A DNA stretch of 64,000 bases from an uncultured Planctomycetia bacterium. GTDB taxonomy: Bacteria > Planctomycetota > Phycisphaerae > FEN-1346 > JAACEH01. The notes beneath the pieces were generated by a model. That model was not told where the DNA came from, searched no databases, and saw only the letters and a list, made by a program, of their open reading frames with translations. Below are positions 17,486 through 25,557 of the stretch, one piece after another (position 1 is the first letter of the stretch; every line of letters begins with the position of its first letter). Where the stretch lies: NCBI GenBank assembly GCA_903929765.1, contig CAIYVX010000094.1:106544-170543 (forward strand). Reading direction: 5' to 3'. The position numbers were made by a program, and so were the translations under genes.

Positions 17486-18977
17486 CCTCCTTCAACGTTT
17501 TGAACAGACCATCCATAGACTTATGCAGGGCGGCGGAGCTATTTTGCCATTCGGCGATGGCCGAGGCCAGACTCTTGTCGTCGCCCCCGGCGACGCCTCC
17601 GTGGCCATTGGCCGGCCGGATGTAGAGCGGAATGCTCAGGTTGCAGTCCTGCTGACGGATTTCGTCCAGTGCCACCAGGCGTGAGAAACCATCGACGGGC
17701 CGGTCGGGATCGTGATAGGCGTCGGCGATCTTGGCGATATGCTCGTCAGTCAGGAAACTCTGGGCCCGTTCACGGGTCACGTCGTTGACGGCGTTGATGA
17801 AGAGAATCTGGCTGCGCGACCGCCGGGGCTTGCTCGTGCGGCAAATGACGATGCAGGCCTCCATCGGCGAGTTGTAGAACAGGTTCGGCCCCAGGCCCAA
17901 AACGCACTCGACCACGTCGTGCTCTACCAGCTTGACCCGCATGTCGTGTTCTTCATTGCGGAACAGGACGCCATGCGGAAACAGAATGGCGCAGCGGCCG
18001 CTCTTGGGTTTCAGGCTGGCAATGATGTGTTGCCAGAAGGCGTAGTCGGCCCGGCCCTGCGGCGGGGTGCCGTAAAGGTTGCGGCCCCAGGGGTCGGCGG
18101 ACCATTTCGCCGGATCCCACTGCTTGATCGAGTACGGCGGATTGGCCAGGACCAGATCGAATTGCCGCAGGCGGTCGCCCTCGACCAGCTTTGGGTCGGC
18201 CAGGGTATCGCCGCGGACAACTTCAAAATCCTCAATTCCGTGCAGGAAGAGGTTCATCCGGGCGATGGCCGAGGTCATCAGATTGCGTTCCTGGCCGAAG
18301 AGGCGCAGGGTGCGCCATTCCTTCTTCTGCCGCTGAAGGTGGGCGACGCAGGACAGGAGCATCCCGCCGGAGCCGCAGGTCGGATCGTAGACCGATTCGC
18401 CCGGTTGCGGTTGGAGCATTTCGGTCATCAGGTGGACGACGGTGCGGTTGGTGTAAAACTCGGCTGCGGTGTGGCCGGAATCGTCGGCAAACTTTTTGAT
18501 CAGGTACTCGTACCCGTTGCCGAGTTCATCCTCGGGCAGGTTGGCGATAGACAGGGTCAGCGCCGAGAAGTGCTCGACCAGATCCTTGAGGGTGTCGTCA
18601 GAGAGGCGGTCCTTGTTCGTCCACTGGGCGTCGCCGAAGATGCCGTAGAGCTTCTCGGGGTTGGCCTTCTCGATGGTCCGCGTGGCCGATTGGATTGCGG
18701 CGCCGACATTGGACCCGGCGCTGCGCACGGCTTTCCAATGGGCCTTGGCCGGAATCTGGAAGCGATGGTTCTCGGCGAATTCGGCAAAGGCGATGTCGCC
18801 GCCGGACTCGGCCAGAGCCTTCTGGTATTCCTCATCGTAAACGTCGCAGAGCCGCTTGAAGAAGAGCAGCGGGAAGATGTACTGCTTGTAGTCGCCGGCG
18901 TCGATGTAGCCGCGCAGGAGCGTGGCGGCGCCCCAAAGGTAGGATTCGAGCTGATTCTGGGTGATACGGGTGCTCAT
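17469..18977 (-). CDS. hsdM: Type I DNA methyltransferase subunit HsdM (second copy)
   Basis: Protein of 502 residues, a normal HsdM length. The N-terminal helical domain begins QNQLESYLWGAATLLRG. The SAM site is VYDPTCGSGGMLLS, and the catalytic NPPY motif sits in LVLANPPYSIKQW. A C-terminal helical tail mediates contact with HsdS in this family. The ATG at 18977 follows a GGAG sequence, 6 bp after the small zinc-ribbon gene. A second, clearly divergent hsdM (19327-20880) lies upstream in the same operon. Two HsdM subunits encoded in one operon would allow an M1M2S complex or alternative complexes; normal systems use two copies of one HsdM. Confidence 0.93.
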   Translation of the reverse strand: MSTRITQNQLESYLWGAATLLRGYIDAGDYKQYIFPLLFFKRLCDVYDEEYQKALAESGGDIAFAEFAENHRFQIPAKAHWKAVRSAGSNVGAAIQSATRTIEKANPEKLYGIFGDAQWTNKDRLSDDTLKDLVEHFSALTLSIANLPEDELGNGYEYLIKKFADDSGHTAAEFYTNRTVVHLMTEMLQPQPGESVYDPTCGSGGMLLSCVAHLQRQKKEWRTLRLFGQERNLMTSAIARMNLFLHGIEDFEVVRGDTLADPKLVEGDRLRQFDLVLANPPYSIKQWDPAKWSADPWGRNLYGTPPQGRADYAFWQHIIASLKPKSGRCAILFPHGVLFRNEEHDMRVKLVEHDVVECVLGLGPNLFYNSPMEACIVICRTSKPRRSRSQILFINAVNDVTRERAQSFLTDEHIAKIADAYHDPDRPVDGFSRLVALDEIRQQDCNLSIPLYIRPANGHGGVAGGDDKSLASAIAEWQNSSAALHKSMDGLFKTLKEDGLGA

Positions 18978-18983
18978 GCCTGC

Positions 18984-19346
18984 TTACTCCGGCTTCTTCG
19001 GTGAACAGTGTTGGTGACAACTTGGGCAACGATGGGTTGCGATGTCATGGAAAACCTCTCCCATCTGTGTGAGCCGCACAAGCTGTTTGTTTGTATCGAA
19101 ACATCCCGTGCAAAACGGGCCGTCCAAGCCTTCTGCCTTCTGGACCCAGTAGGCGTCGTCGGCCCATCGGGCCTCTTCACTCTTGTTGCATTTGTCCTGT
19201 AGTTCCCGCACACGATCCTTCAAGGTGCGGTTCTCATCCTGAAGCTGCATCAACTCCTGCTGCAACTCCATGAGTTTCTGATTCAACTCAAAGTTGTTGA
19301 TCGCCTTTGCGATCTTCAGCAGATCCTTAAGCACGTTTATTTCCAT
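18984..19346 (-). CDS. Coiled-coil/zinc-ribbon small protein between the two hsdM genes
   Basis: Protein of 120 residues. Residues 1-60 are a long heptad-rich helix (LNQKLMELQQELMQLQDENR). A C-terminal cysteine pattern, CTGC then CPSC with a following HQHC, suggests a zinc ribbon. It overlaps the first hsdM by 20 bp and ends 6 bp before the second. The coiled coil suggests an oligomerisation or bridging role, and the ribbon suggests nucleic-acid or protein contact; both are inferences. Similar short proteins occur as scattered hypothetical genes in other genomes, but I cannot name a family. Confidence 0.65.
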   Translation of the reverse strand: MEINVLKDLLKIAKAINNFELNQKLMELQQELMQLQDENRTLKDRVRELQDKCNKSEEARWADDAYWVQKAEGLDGPFCTGCFDTNKQLVRLTQMGEVFHDIATHRCPSCHQHCSPKKPE

Positions 19347-20880
19347 ATAATCCCCCCTTTCTGAGCAACTCTTTCAACCGATCTTCGGCGGCGTAGGCGG
19401 TATCCAAGGTGACTTTCAGGTTGGCTACAGCCTGCTCGACCGTCACCGTTTCCTCGGCCACCACGGGCTCGACATGGCGCGGGATGTTCAGGTTGAAATC
19501 GTTGGCCCGAATCTCGTCGAGCGAGACGACCTTGGCCACGCCGGGGCTGTCGGCGTAGGCTTTGTACCAGGCGTAGATGCGGTCGACGTGCTCGGGCAGG
19601 AGTTCATTCTGGTTGCGGCCCTTTTTGAATTCCCGCGAGGCGTCGATGAAGAGCACCTGCTGTCGGCGATCCTTGGGTTTGCGATTGCGGAAGACCATCA
19701 CGCAGGCGGCCAGGCCGGTACCGTAGAAGAGGTTCGGGCCTAGGCCGATGACCGCATCGAGTACATCCATCTCCAGAATCTTGCGGCGAATCTTGCCTTC
19801 GGCCGCCATACGGAAGAGCACGCCGTGGGGCAACACGACCGCCATGCGGCCGGTCTTTGGCGCCATCGACTTGATCATGTGCTGGACCCAGGCATAGTCG
19901 CCGCTCTTGGAGGGCGGCATGCCGGCGAAGTTCCGGCCAAAGGGGTCGCTGGTCCATACCTCCTCGCCCCATTTCTCCAGCGAGAACGGTGGGTTGGCGA
20001 TCACGCAGTCGAAGGTCATCAACTGGTCGCCAGCGTAGAAGGCGGGCTGGCGCAGCGTGTCCCCACGTACAATTCTGAAGTCTTCGACCCCGTGCAGGAG
20101 CAGGTTCATGCGGGCGATGGCCGACGTGGTTAGGTTTTTCTCCTGTCCCAGCAGCCGGCCATAGAGCGTTTTGATGTTGCCGCCGTTGCCGCGCACATGG
20201 TGAATGGCTTCCAGCAGCATCCCCCCGGTGCCACAGGCGGGATCGTAGATGGTTTCGCCTTCCTTGGGATCGAGAACGTTGATGAGCAGGCGGACGACGG
20301 CGCGGGGAGTATAGAACTCGCCCGCCTTCTTGTTGGTCAGATCGGCAAACTTTTTGATCAGGTACTCGTAGGCCTGGCCCAAAATGTCAGCCTGGGCCAG
20401 CTTGTTGCCCAGCGACAGCCGGGAGAAGTGCTCCAGCAGGTCGCGGAGCAGCGCGTCGGAGAGGCGGTCTTTGTTGGTCCAGTTGGCGTCGCCGAAAATC
20501 CCATACAGCGTGTCGGGATTGGCTTTCTCAATCTCGCGCAGAGCGTGCTGCAGGGCCTGGCCGACATTGCCGGTCTTAGCACGCACGTCCTCCCAGTGGC
20601 AACCCTCCGGAATCTGGAAACGATGGTTCTCTGGGAAATGGGCGAATTGCTGGTCGCCTCCCGACAACTGCATCGCGTCGGTCAGTTCCTCGTCGAAGAC
20701 ATCCGAAATCCGTTTGAAGAACAGCAACGGGAAGATGTAGGTTTTGAAGTCGGCCGCGTCGACGGGGCCGCGGAGGATGTTGGCGGCCTCCCACAAATGG
20801 CTGGTGAGGGATGACACGCCAAGTTGCTGATCTTGGGTTCCCTCGGTCGTCCGCCCACTTCCATTGATACTCTGAGCCAT
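19327..20880 (-). CDS. hsdM: Type I DNA methyltransferase subunit HsdM (first copy)
   Basis: Protein of 517 residues. The N-terminus has SLTSHLWEAANILRGPVDAADF, the helical HsdM domain. SAM motif I is IYDPACGTGGMLLEA, and the catalytic motif is CVIANPPFSLEKWG (NPPF). A C-terminal stretch with a coiled-coil tendency is typical of the HsdM/HsdS interface. It is the promoter-proximal gene of the minus-strand operon; ATG 20880 follows GAGG. It differs throughout from the second hsdM, including NPPF against NPPY, so it is not a recent duplicate. Together with hsdS and hsdR it would methylate adenines in the recognition site. Confidence 0.93.
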   Translation of the reverse strand: MAQSINGSGRTTEGTQDQQLGVSSLTSHLWEAANILRGPVDAADFKTYIFPLLFFKRISDVFDEELTDAMQLSGGDQQFAHFPENHRFQIPEGCHWEDVRAKTGNVGQALQHALREIEKANPDTLYGIFGDANWTNKDRLSDALLRDLLEHFSRLSLGNKLAQADILGQAYEYLIKKFADLTNKKAGEFYTPRAVVRLLINVLDPKEGETIYDPACGTGGMLLEAIHHVRGNGGNIKTLYGRLLGQEKNLTTSAIARMNLLLHGVEDFRIVRGDTLRQPAFYAGDQLMTFDCVIANPPFSLEKWGEEVWTSDPFGRNFAGMPPSKSGDYAWVQHMIKSMAPKTGRMAVVLPHGVLFRMAAEGKIRRKILEMDVLDAVIGLGPNLFYGTGLAACVMVFRNRKPKDRRQQVLFIDASREFKKGRNQNELLPEHVDRIYAWYKAYADSPGVAKVVSLDEIRANDFNLNIPRHVEPVVAEETVTVEQAVANLKVTLDTAYAAEDRLKELLRKGGLYGNKRA

Positions 20881-20953
20881 TGCATCAGCCTCGCAGATCC
20901 CACGCAGACGCCCCCGGCCTTGCGCACTCGGGGTGGTAATCAGGTTCGGATTA

Positions 20954-21016
20954 TAGAGCGTACGGGCAGGCTCTACAAGGACGGCTCAAGACGGCAATGA
21001 AAACGTATCACGTTTT
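20954..21016. promoter_or_regulatory. Palindromic sites between divergent hsdM and winged-helix genes
   Basis: Two perfect dyads lie in the 224-bp divergent intergenic region: TAGAGC/GCTCTA (20954-20959 and 20970-20975, 10-nt spacer) and AAAACGT/ACGTTTT (21000-21006 and 21010-21016, 3-nt spacer). Their position between the restriction operon and a DNA-binding protein gene suggests operators. The second dyad would fall inside the longer frame of the regulator gene, which supports starting that gene at 21105. Confidence 0.5.
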
Positions 21017-21104
21017 GAAGGGGAACGTCGCTGTGGTTGGCACCTTCCGGCAAGTCCGAGCGCTGCATAAACTTCGGCTGAGCCCAGGAAGGAAAGGTGA
21101 GCAC

Positions 21105-21605
21105 ATGGCGACGACTCAGGACCGGAAGCGTGTAGTGGAGCTGGTGACGCGATTGGTGAGGGCACATGTTTTTGCCCAGGCCACCCTCGAGGAATTACTA
21201 ATGAAACTGCAGCAATGGGATGATCTCGGCGACTCTTTGGGCTCGCTGGCCAACCTCCTGGGCTCGCGATTGAGCGACCCCGCCATGCTTTATTCCACGC
21301 CCATTATTGACTCGTCTACCATGACCGTGACTTGGCACGGCCGCACTTGTCGCCTCGGTCCATCCCTGCTGTTCAGGCTCGTGGAACGGTTGGCGCGACG
21401 ACCCGGTCACCATGTAGCCTTCGAACGGCTGATTCGGGACGTTTGGGATGGTCAACAGGTGGCCGACGAGACCATTCGCAGCGCCGTGCGGCGTCTCCGG
21501 TCACAGCTTAAGGAATCGGGAATGGAGGAACTTGCCGGCAAGATTCGGTCGGTCGGCGGGTACTACGTTCTGGACTTGTCAGACACGTCAGATCGTCCTT
21601 CCTGA
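21105..21605 (+). CDS. Winged-helix DNA-binding protein (OmpR/PhoB-type), probable regulator
   Basis: From the ATG at 21105 (GGAAGGAAAGG just upstream) the product is 166 residues. The C-terminal 95 residues match an OmpR/PhoB-type winged helix: LGPSLLFRLVERLARRPGHHV, then FERLIRDVWDG and ETIRSAVRRLRSQLKES, closing with IRSVGGYYVLDL, the GxGY wing. There is no receiver domain; the N-terminal 65 residues are helical. It is transcribed away from the type I restriction operon and towards the serine recombinase 155 bp downstream, so it could control either. Regulation of hsd genes is an inference from the divergent arrangement and the palindromes between them. Confidence 0.75.
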   Translation: MATTQDRKRVVELVTRLVRAHVFAQATLEELLMKLQQWDDLGDSLGSLANLLGSRLSDPAMLYSTPIIDSSTMTVTWHGRTCRLGPSLLFRLVERLARRPGHHVAFERLIRDVWDGQQVADETIRSAVRRLRSQLKESGMEELAGKIRSVGGYYVLDLSDTSDRPS

Positions 21606-21759
21606 AAAAAAGCACAAAAATGGCACGCTGGTGCACCCGGCCAGGGCACGGTGATAGCGCATAGTGTTGGTCGTAGGACCGACGAATCGTAGGTTGCCCG
21701 TTGCGCGGGGCGGCCCGTTGGTCAGAAGCGTACCCCCGTCATTCCTGGAGAGCCAGAAC

Positions 21760-23334
21760 ATGGAGCAAGACGAAACGCAAGACACGCCGGTCGATCCGGG
21801 TGCACCAGTCCTTAGGCCGGCGGCACAGTATGTCCGGATGTCCACCGAGCATCAGCAGTACTCGACCGAGAATCAGTCGGATGTCATCAGAGAATACGCC
21901 GCCAGGCGCGGCTACCGGATAGTTCAGACCTACGAGGACGCCGGCAAGAGCGGCCTCAACATCTCTGGTCGCCATTCACTGAAACGCCTGCTGAACGATG
22001 TGACGGAAGGCAACGTCGAGTTCGATACGATTCTGGTCTACGACATCAGCCGGTGGGGTCGTTTCCAGGATTCCGACGAGAGCGCCTACCACGAGTACAT
22101 CTGCAAGCGGGCCGGGGTCAACGTCGAGTATTGTAACGAGCAGTTCGAAAATGACGGCAGCCCTGTGTCCACTATCATCAAAGGTGTGAAGCGGGCCATG
22201 GCTGGGGAATACAGCCGTGACCTGTCGACCAGGGTTTTCAGGGGCCAATGTAAGCTGATCGAACTGGGCTACCGCCAAGGCGGACCGGCCGGCTTTGGCC
22301 TACGCCGCATGCTGATAAACCAGGAGGGCACCCCCAAAGGCATACTGAAACATGGCGAGCGAAAGAGCCTGCAAACCGACCGCGTCATTCTCGTGCCCGG
22401 ACCCGACGAGGAGGTCCAGACCGTTCGACGAATGTACGAGATGTTTACTCGCGACGGCTTGAAAGAGTCGCAGATCGCCGATTTGCTCAACGCCCGAGGA
22501 ATCGTGAACACCGACTTGGGACATGCCTGGAATCGGTCGTTGGTGCTCCAGGTGCTGACCAACGAAAAGTACATCGGGAACAACATCTACAACCGCCACT
22601 CGTTCAAGTTGCAGATAAAGCACGTCGAGAATCCGCCGGACATGTGGATTCGGATGGACGGGGCGTTTGGCCGTATTGTCGAACCCGACCTCTTCTACAT
22701 GGCCCGTGGCATCATCGTGGAGCGGGCCAGGAAGTTCAGCGACGAGGAGTTGTTGGAAAAACTGAAACAGCTTTACGCGGAGTGCTCGAAGCTTTCGGCG
22801 GCTTTGATCGACGGCACCGAGAGCGTGCCGTCCAGCGCCGTCTACCAGTCACGATTCGGCAGCCTGATTCGAGCCTACCAACTGGTCGGCTATGTCCCAG
22901 ACCACGACTATCGCTACCTGGAGGTCAACCGGCACCTCCGCGAGTTGTACGCGCCCATGGTGGACGCGGTGATCCGCAAGATCGAGGAAATCGGCGCCAG
23001 GATCACTCGCGACGAGGACTCCGGTTTCCTGCTCATCAACGGAGAGTACACTGCGTCGATCCTACTGACTCGCTGCCGTCAGACGGCGGCCGGGGCTCTG
23101 CGCTGGCTGGTCAATCTCGATCAGGAACTCGTACCAGACATCACGGTGGTGGCCCGCATGGACGCTGACAACCGAAACCCTGTGGACTACTACCTTCTGC
23201 CGAGAATCGACATCTCGAAGGTCTCACTGCGTCTGGCAGAATCAAACAGTGCCGCCATTGATACCTATCAGCGGGAGGATCTGGAGCGTTTTGTTGCCTT
23301 GGCGGCCAGGGCGAATATTGAGGTGGCGGCATGA
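21760..23334 (+). CDS. Large serine recombinase, ParB-associated type
   Basis: Protein of 524 residues from the ATG at 21760; CTGGAG lies upstream. The resolvase domain (about 20-165) has the YVRMSTEHQ active-site motif with Ser28, and DTILVYDISRWGRF, the conserved D/R stretch. A recombinase domain follows (about 185-320, including GPDEEVQTVRRMYEMFT and NEKYIGNNIYNR). The C-terminus is unlike common phage integrases: it lacks the zinc ribbon and ends in a helical region. The next gene starts at 23331, overlapping by 4 bp. It should catalyse site-specific strand exchange for a mobile element; the paired ParB-like genes make it a distinct recombinase module. Confidence 0.9.
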   Translation: MEQDETQDTPVDPGAPVLRPAAQYVRMSTEHQQYSTENQSDVIREYAARRGYRIVQTYEDAGKSGLNISGRHSLKRLLNDVTEGNVEFDTILVYDISRWGRFQDSDESAYHEYICKRAGVNVEYCNEQFENDGSPVSTIIKGVKRAMAGEYSRDLSTRVFRGQCKLIELGYRQGGPAGFGLRRMLINQEGTPKGILKHGERKSLQTDRVILVPGPDEEVQTVRRMYEMFTRDGLKESQIADLLNARGIVNTDLGHAWNRSLVLQVLTNEKYIGNNIYNRHSFKLQIKHVENPPDMWIRMDGAFGRIVEPDLFYMARGIIVERARKFSDEELLEKLKQLYAECSKLSAALIDGTESVPSSAVYQSRFGSLIRAYQLVGYVPDHDYRYLEVNRHLRELYAPMVDAVIRKIEEIGARITRDEDSGFLLINGEYTASILLTRCRQTAAGALRWLVNLDQELVPDITVVARMDADNRNPVDYYLLPRIDISKVSLRLAESNSAAIDTYQREDLERFVALAARANIEVAA

Positions 23335-24236
23335 AAGCGACGCGCGATCCGGCAGTCCGTATGATTCCTCTGGCTCAGATCAGCGTGGTCAACTCGCGGG
23401 CCCGCGGACAGGACAAATTCCGGCAGATCATCTCGAACATTTCCAATATCGGTCTCAAGAAGCCGATCACGGTGGCCCGCCGTCCAAGCCGGGACGGCGA
23501 AGATCGGTACGATCTGGTGTGCGGCCAGGGTCGTCTGGAAGCATTTATGGCCTTGGGGCAGACGGAAATACCGGCACTGGTCGTGGACGCCTCGAAAGAG
23601 GATCTTTTCCTCATGAGCCTGGCGGAAAACCTGGCTCGGCGCCAGCGAACTTCGCTGGAGCTGGCCCGTGACATTCTGGCCATGAAGGAGAGGGGCTACC
23701 GGGTGTCGGAGATTGCCAAGCGGGTCGACTTGGACCACGGCTACGTTACCGGCGTCATAAGGCTGCTCAAACAGGGCGAGGATCGGCTGCTCCTCGCGGT
23801 TGAGCGTCGGGAAATCCCCATCAGCATGGCCATCTCCATTTCGGAGAGCACCGACCAGGAAGTTCAAAAGGCCATGGCCGAGGCCTATCAGAGCGGCACC
23901 TTGCGAGGCAGGAGCCTGCTGGCGGCACGCCGGCTCCTCGAAGCTCGAAGAACTAAAGGCAAGGCCAGGACGACCGGCCCGAAGAAAGCGGAGAAAGGGG
24001 AAAACGTCTCCGCCAACTCCTTGTTGAATGCCTACCGCAAGGAAACGACGCGCCGCACGGTGCTGGTCAGCCGAGCGAAACTCACGGAAACTCGGCTGCT
24101 GTTTATCGTCTCGGCATTGAAGAAACTGCTCGCGGACGAAGGGTTCGTCACTCTGCTGCGGGCCGAGTCCCTCACGTCGATGCCGAAACCACTTGCGGCA
24201 CAGATCAGCGGAAAGGAGCCGGCGAATGGACCGTAA
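23331..24236 (+). CDS. ParB-like nuclease/CTPase-fold protein, first of pair
   Basis: Protein of 301 residues whose ATG overlaps the recombinase stop. The N-terminal ParB domain has IPLAQISVVNSRAR, LKKPITVARR, LVCGQGRLEAFMALG (equivalent of the ParB phosphate-binding box) and SLAENLARRQ. The central HTH includes YRVSEIAKRVDLDHGYVTGVIRLL. The remainder is basic and helical. It overlaps the second ParB-like gene by 11 bp. In partition ParB proteins this fold binds parS sites and CTP; here no parA is present, so a role as a DNA-binding accessory for the recombinase is more likely than plasmid partition. Confidence 0.85.
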   Translation: MKATRDPAVRMIPLAQISVVNSRARGQDKFRQIISNISNIGLKKPITVARRPSRDGEDRYDLVCGQGRLEAFMALGQTEIPALVVDASKEDLFLMSLAENLARRQRTSLELARDILAMKERGYRVSEIAKRVDLDHGYVTGVIRLLKQGEDRLLLAVERREIPISMAISISESTDQEVQKAMAEAYQSGTLRGRSLLAARRLLEARRTKGKARTTGPKKAEKGENVSANSLLNAYRKETTRRTVLVSRAKLTETRLLFIVSALKKLLADEGFVTLLRAESLTSMPKPLAAQISGKEPANGP

Positions 24237-25131
24237 GGTAGCCCTGGCGTTTCAACCTCAAGCGGTAATACTGCCACTTGATCAGTTGCTCCCCTTGAGA
24301 AAGCTCACGTCCAGCGCTCGCAACAGTGAGAAGTACAAGTGCATCGCCTCGTCGCTGCGCGAGATCGGTTTGATCGAACCGTTGATCGTCTACCCACAGG
24401 AAGGCACCGGGCACCAGTACATCTTGCTCGACGGCACGATGCGGCGGGATATCCTGAAAAGCCAGGGTGCCACCGAAGCTCTTTGCCTGATCGCCACAGA
24501 GGACGAGGCCTACACCTACAACCACAAGGTCAACCAGATCACCGCGATCCAGGAGCACTTCATGGTCCTCAAGGCCCTGGAAAACGGGGTACCGGAAGAA
24601 CGGATTGCGGCCACGCTCAATGTGGACGTTGCGCACATCCGGCGCAAACAGAACCTGCTGGCGGGCATCTGTCCCGAGGCGGTCACGATGCTTAAGACCC
24701 GGCACGTGTCGGCTGCGACGCTCCGCGAACTGAAACGGGTGCTGCCCATGCGCCAGATCGAAATGGCCGAGTTGATGATTTCCTCAATGAACTTTACAAC
24801 GGGCTACGCTAAGTGCCTCTACGCTGCCACGCCGGAAAGCCAGAGGATTGAATCCGAGAAGCCCAAGGACGACCACGGCATGTCGGCGGAAGATCAGGCC
24901 CGGATTGAACGGGAAATGCGCGACCAGGTCCGCACCTACAAGATGATCGAGGAAACGCACGGCGAAAACGTCCTGCACCTGGTGCTGGCGACCGGGTATC
25001 TCCGGAGCTTACTCAACAACGCCCGTGTGGTGCGGTATTTTTCCAAGCACCATGCCGATATTCTGGCGGAGTTCCAGAGACTCATCGAAGCTCCCGACTT
25101 GGACGTGGCCAGCGACCCTGCCGGCGAGTAG
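24226..25131 (+). CDS. ParB/RepB-like protein, second of pair
   Basis: Protein of 301 residues starting at ATG 24226, with GGAAAGGAG upstream inside the end of the preceding gene. ParB-like elements: LPLDQLLPLR, IEPLIVYPQ, ILLDGTMRRDILKSQG, then an HTH around EERIAATLNVDVAHIRRKQNLL. The C-terminal half resembles the RepB plasmid partition domain (ETHGENVLHLVLATGYLRSLL). The sequence is clearly different from the first ParB-like protein, so the pair may work as a heteromer. It is followed at 25243 by a cluster of GGCGCAT repeats that are plausible binding sites. No ParA-type ATPase is nearby. Confidence 0.82.
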   Translation: MDRKVALAFQPQAVILPLDQLLPLRKLTSSARNSEKYKCIASSLREIGLIEPLIVYPQEGTGHQYILLDGTMRRDILKSQGATEALCLIATEDEAYTYNHKVNQITAIQEHFMVLKALENGVPEERIAATLNVDVAHIRRKQNLLAGICPEAVTMLKTRHVSAATLRELKRVLPMRQIEMAELMISSMNFTTGYAKCLYAATPESQRIESEKPKDDHGMSAEDQARIEREMRDQVRTYKMIEETHGENVLHLVLATGYLRSLLNNARVVRYFSKHHADILAEFQRLIEAPDLDVASDPAGE

Positions 25132-25557
25132 CTTGCCGTCCGCCATTCGCCGACAAAGGCCAGCCTCTGTTTACGACGCCGAGTCCACGTTTCTGGCACA
25201 TTTTCTCCCAGCGTTGCCACGGGTGTCTGGGTAACGCAAGAGTGGCGCATTTGGCGCATTTCTGGCGCATTATCTGGGACTTCGGCGATGCCAGCCAGAG
25301 CATCCAGTGGACTTGGGCTTTCCACGACAAAGAGACGGATGTGTTTTTTCCGGATTCCCTTGCCTTCCTCTGCTTTCTTGTGCTGGTTCATCATTTAGCG
25401 GCACCCCCCGGTTCCAAAACGCGAGGAAAACGCGCGGTGCGCGATTCAAGCCGCCACTGACCTCGACCGCGCCATAAGTGCCGCCTAAGCAACCCCTATG
25501 CGCCTTTACCAAAGCCTATGCGCCGCGGCGCATAGAATGGCGCATAGAACGTGTAAG
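25132..25557. other. Intergenic region with iteron-like repeats
   Basis: 426 bp between the ParB-like pair and the convergent minus-strand ATP-binding protein gene. No gene is seen. It carries the repeat cluster listed separately. Confidence 0.6.
25243..25547. repeat. TGGCGCAT direct repeats and nested CTATGCGCC palindrome
   Basis: Three direct copies of TGGCGCAT lie at 25243, 25252 and 25263. About 230 bp further on is CTATGCGCC (25496-25504), then a perfect 20-bp palindrome CTATGCGCCGCGGCGCATAG (25516-25535), then GGCGCATAG again (25539-25547). The arms are the same word as the direct repeats. Likely protein-binding sites or a recombination or partition site for the adjacent recombinase/ParB module. 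The 8-mer GCGCATAG also occurs at 21657-21664, just upstream of the recombinase gene. Confidence 0.7.

Noticed and set aside
17712..19004. Plus-strand frame of 430 codons over the second hsdM
   Set aside because: Antisense shadow of hsdM; the hsdM strand has complete SAM and NPPY motifs.
20997..21104. Longer N-terminus of the winged-helix regulator (ATG 20997)
   Set aside because: Would place the AAAACGT/ACGTTTT dyad inside the gene; the ATG at 21105 has a good ribosome site.
25243..25547. Repeat cluster considered as a CRISPR array
   Set aside because: The repeats are 8-9 bp with spacers of 1-10 bp and are partly inverted; no cas genes are present.
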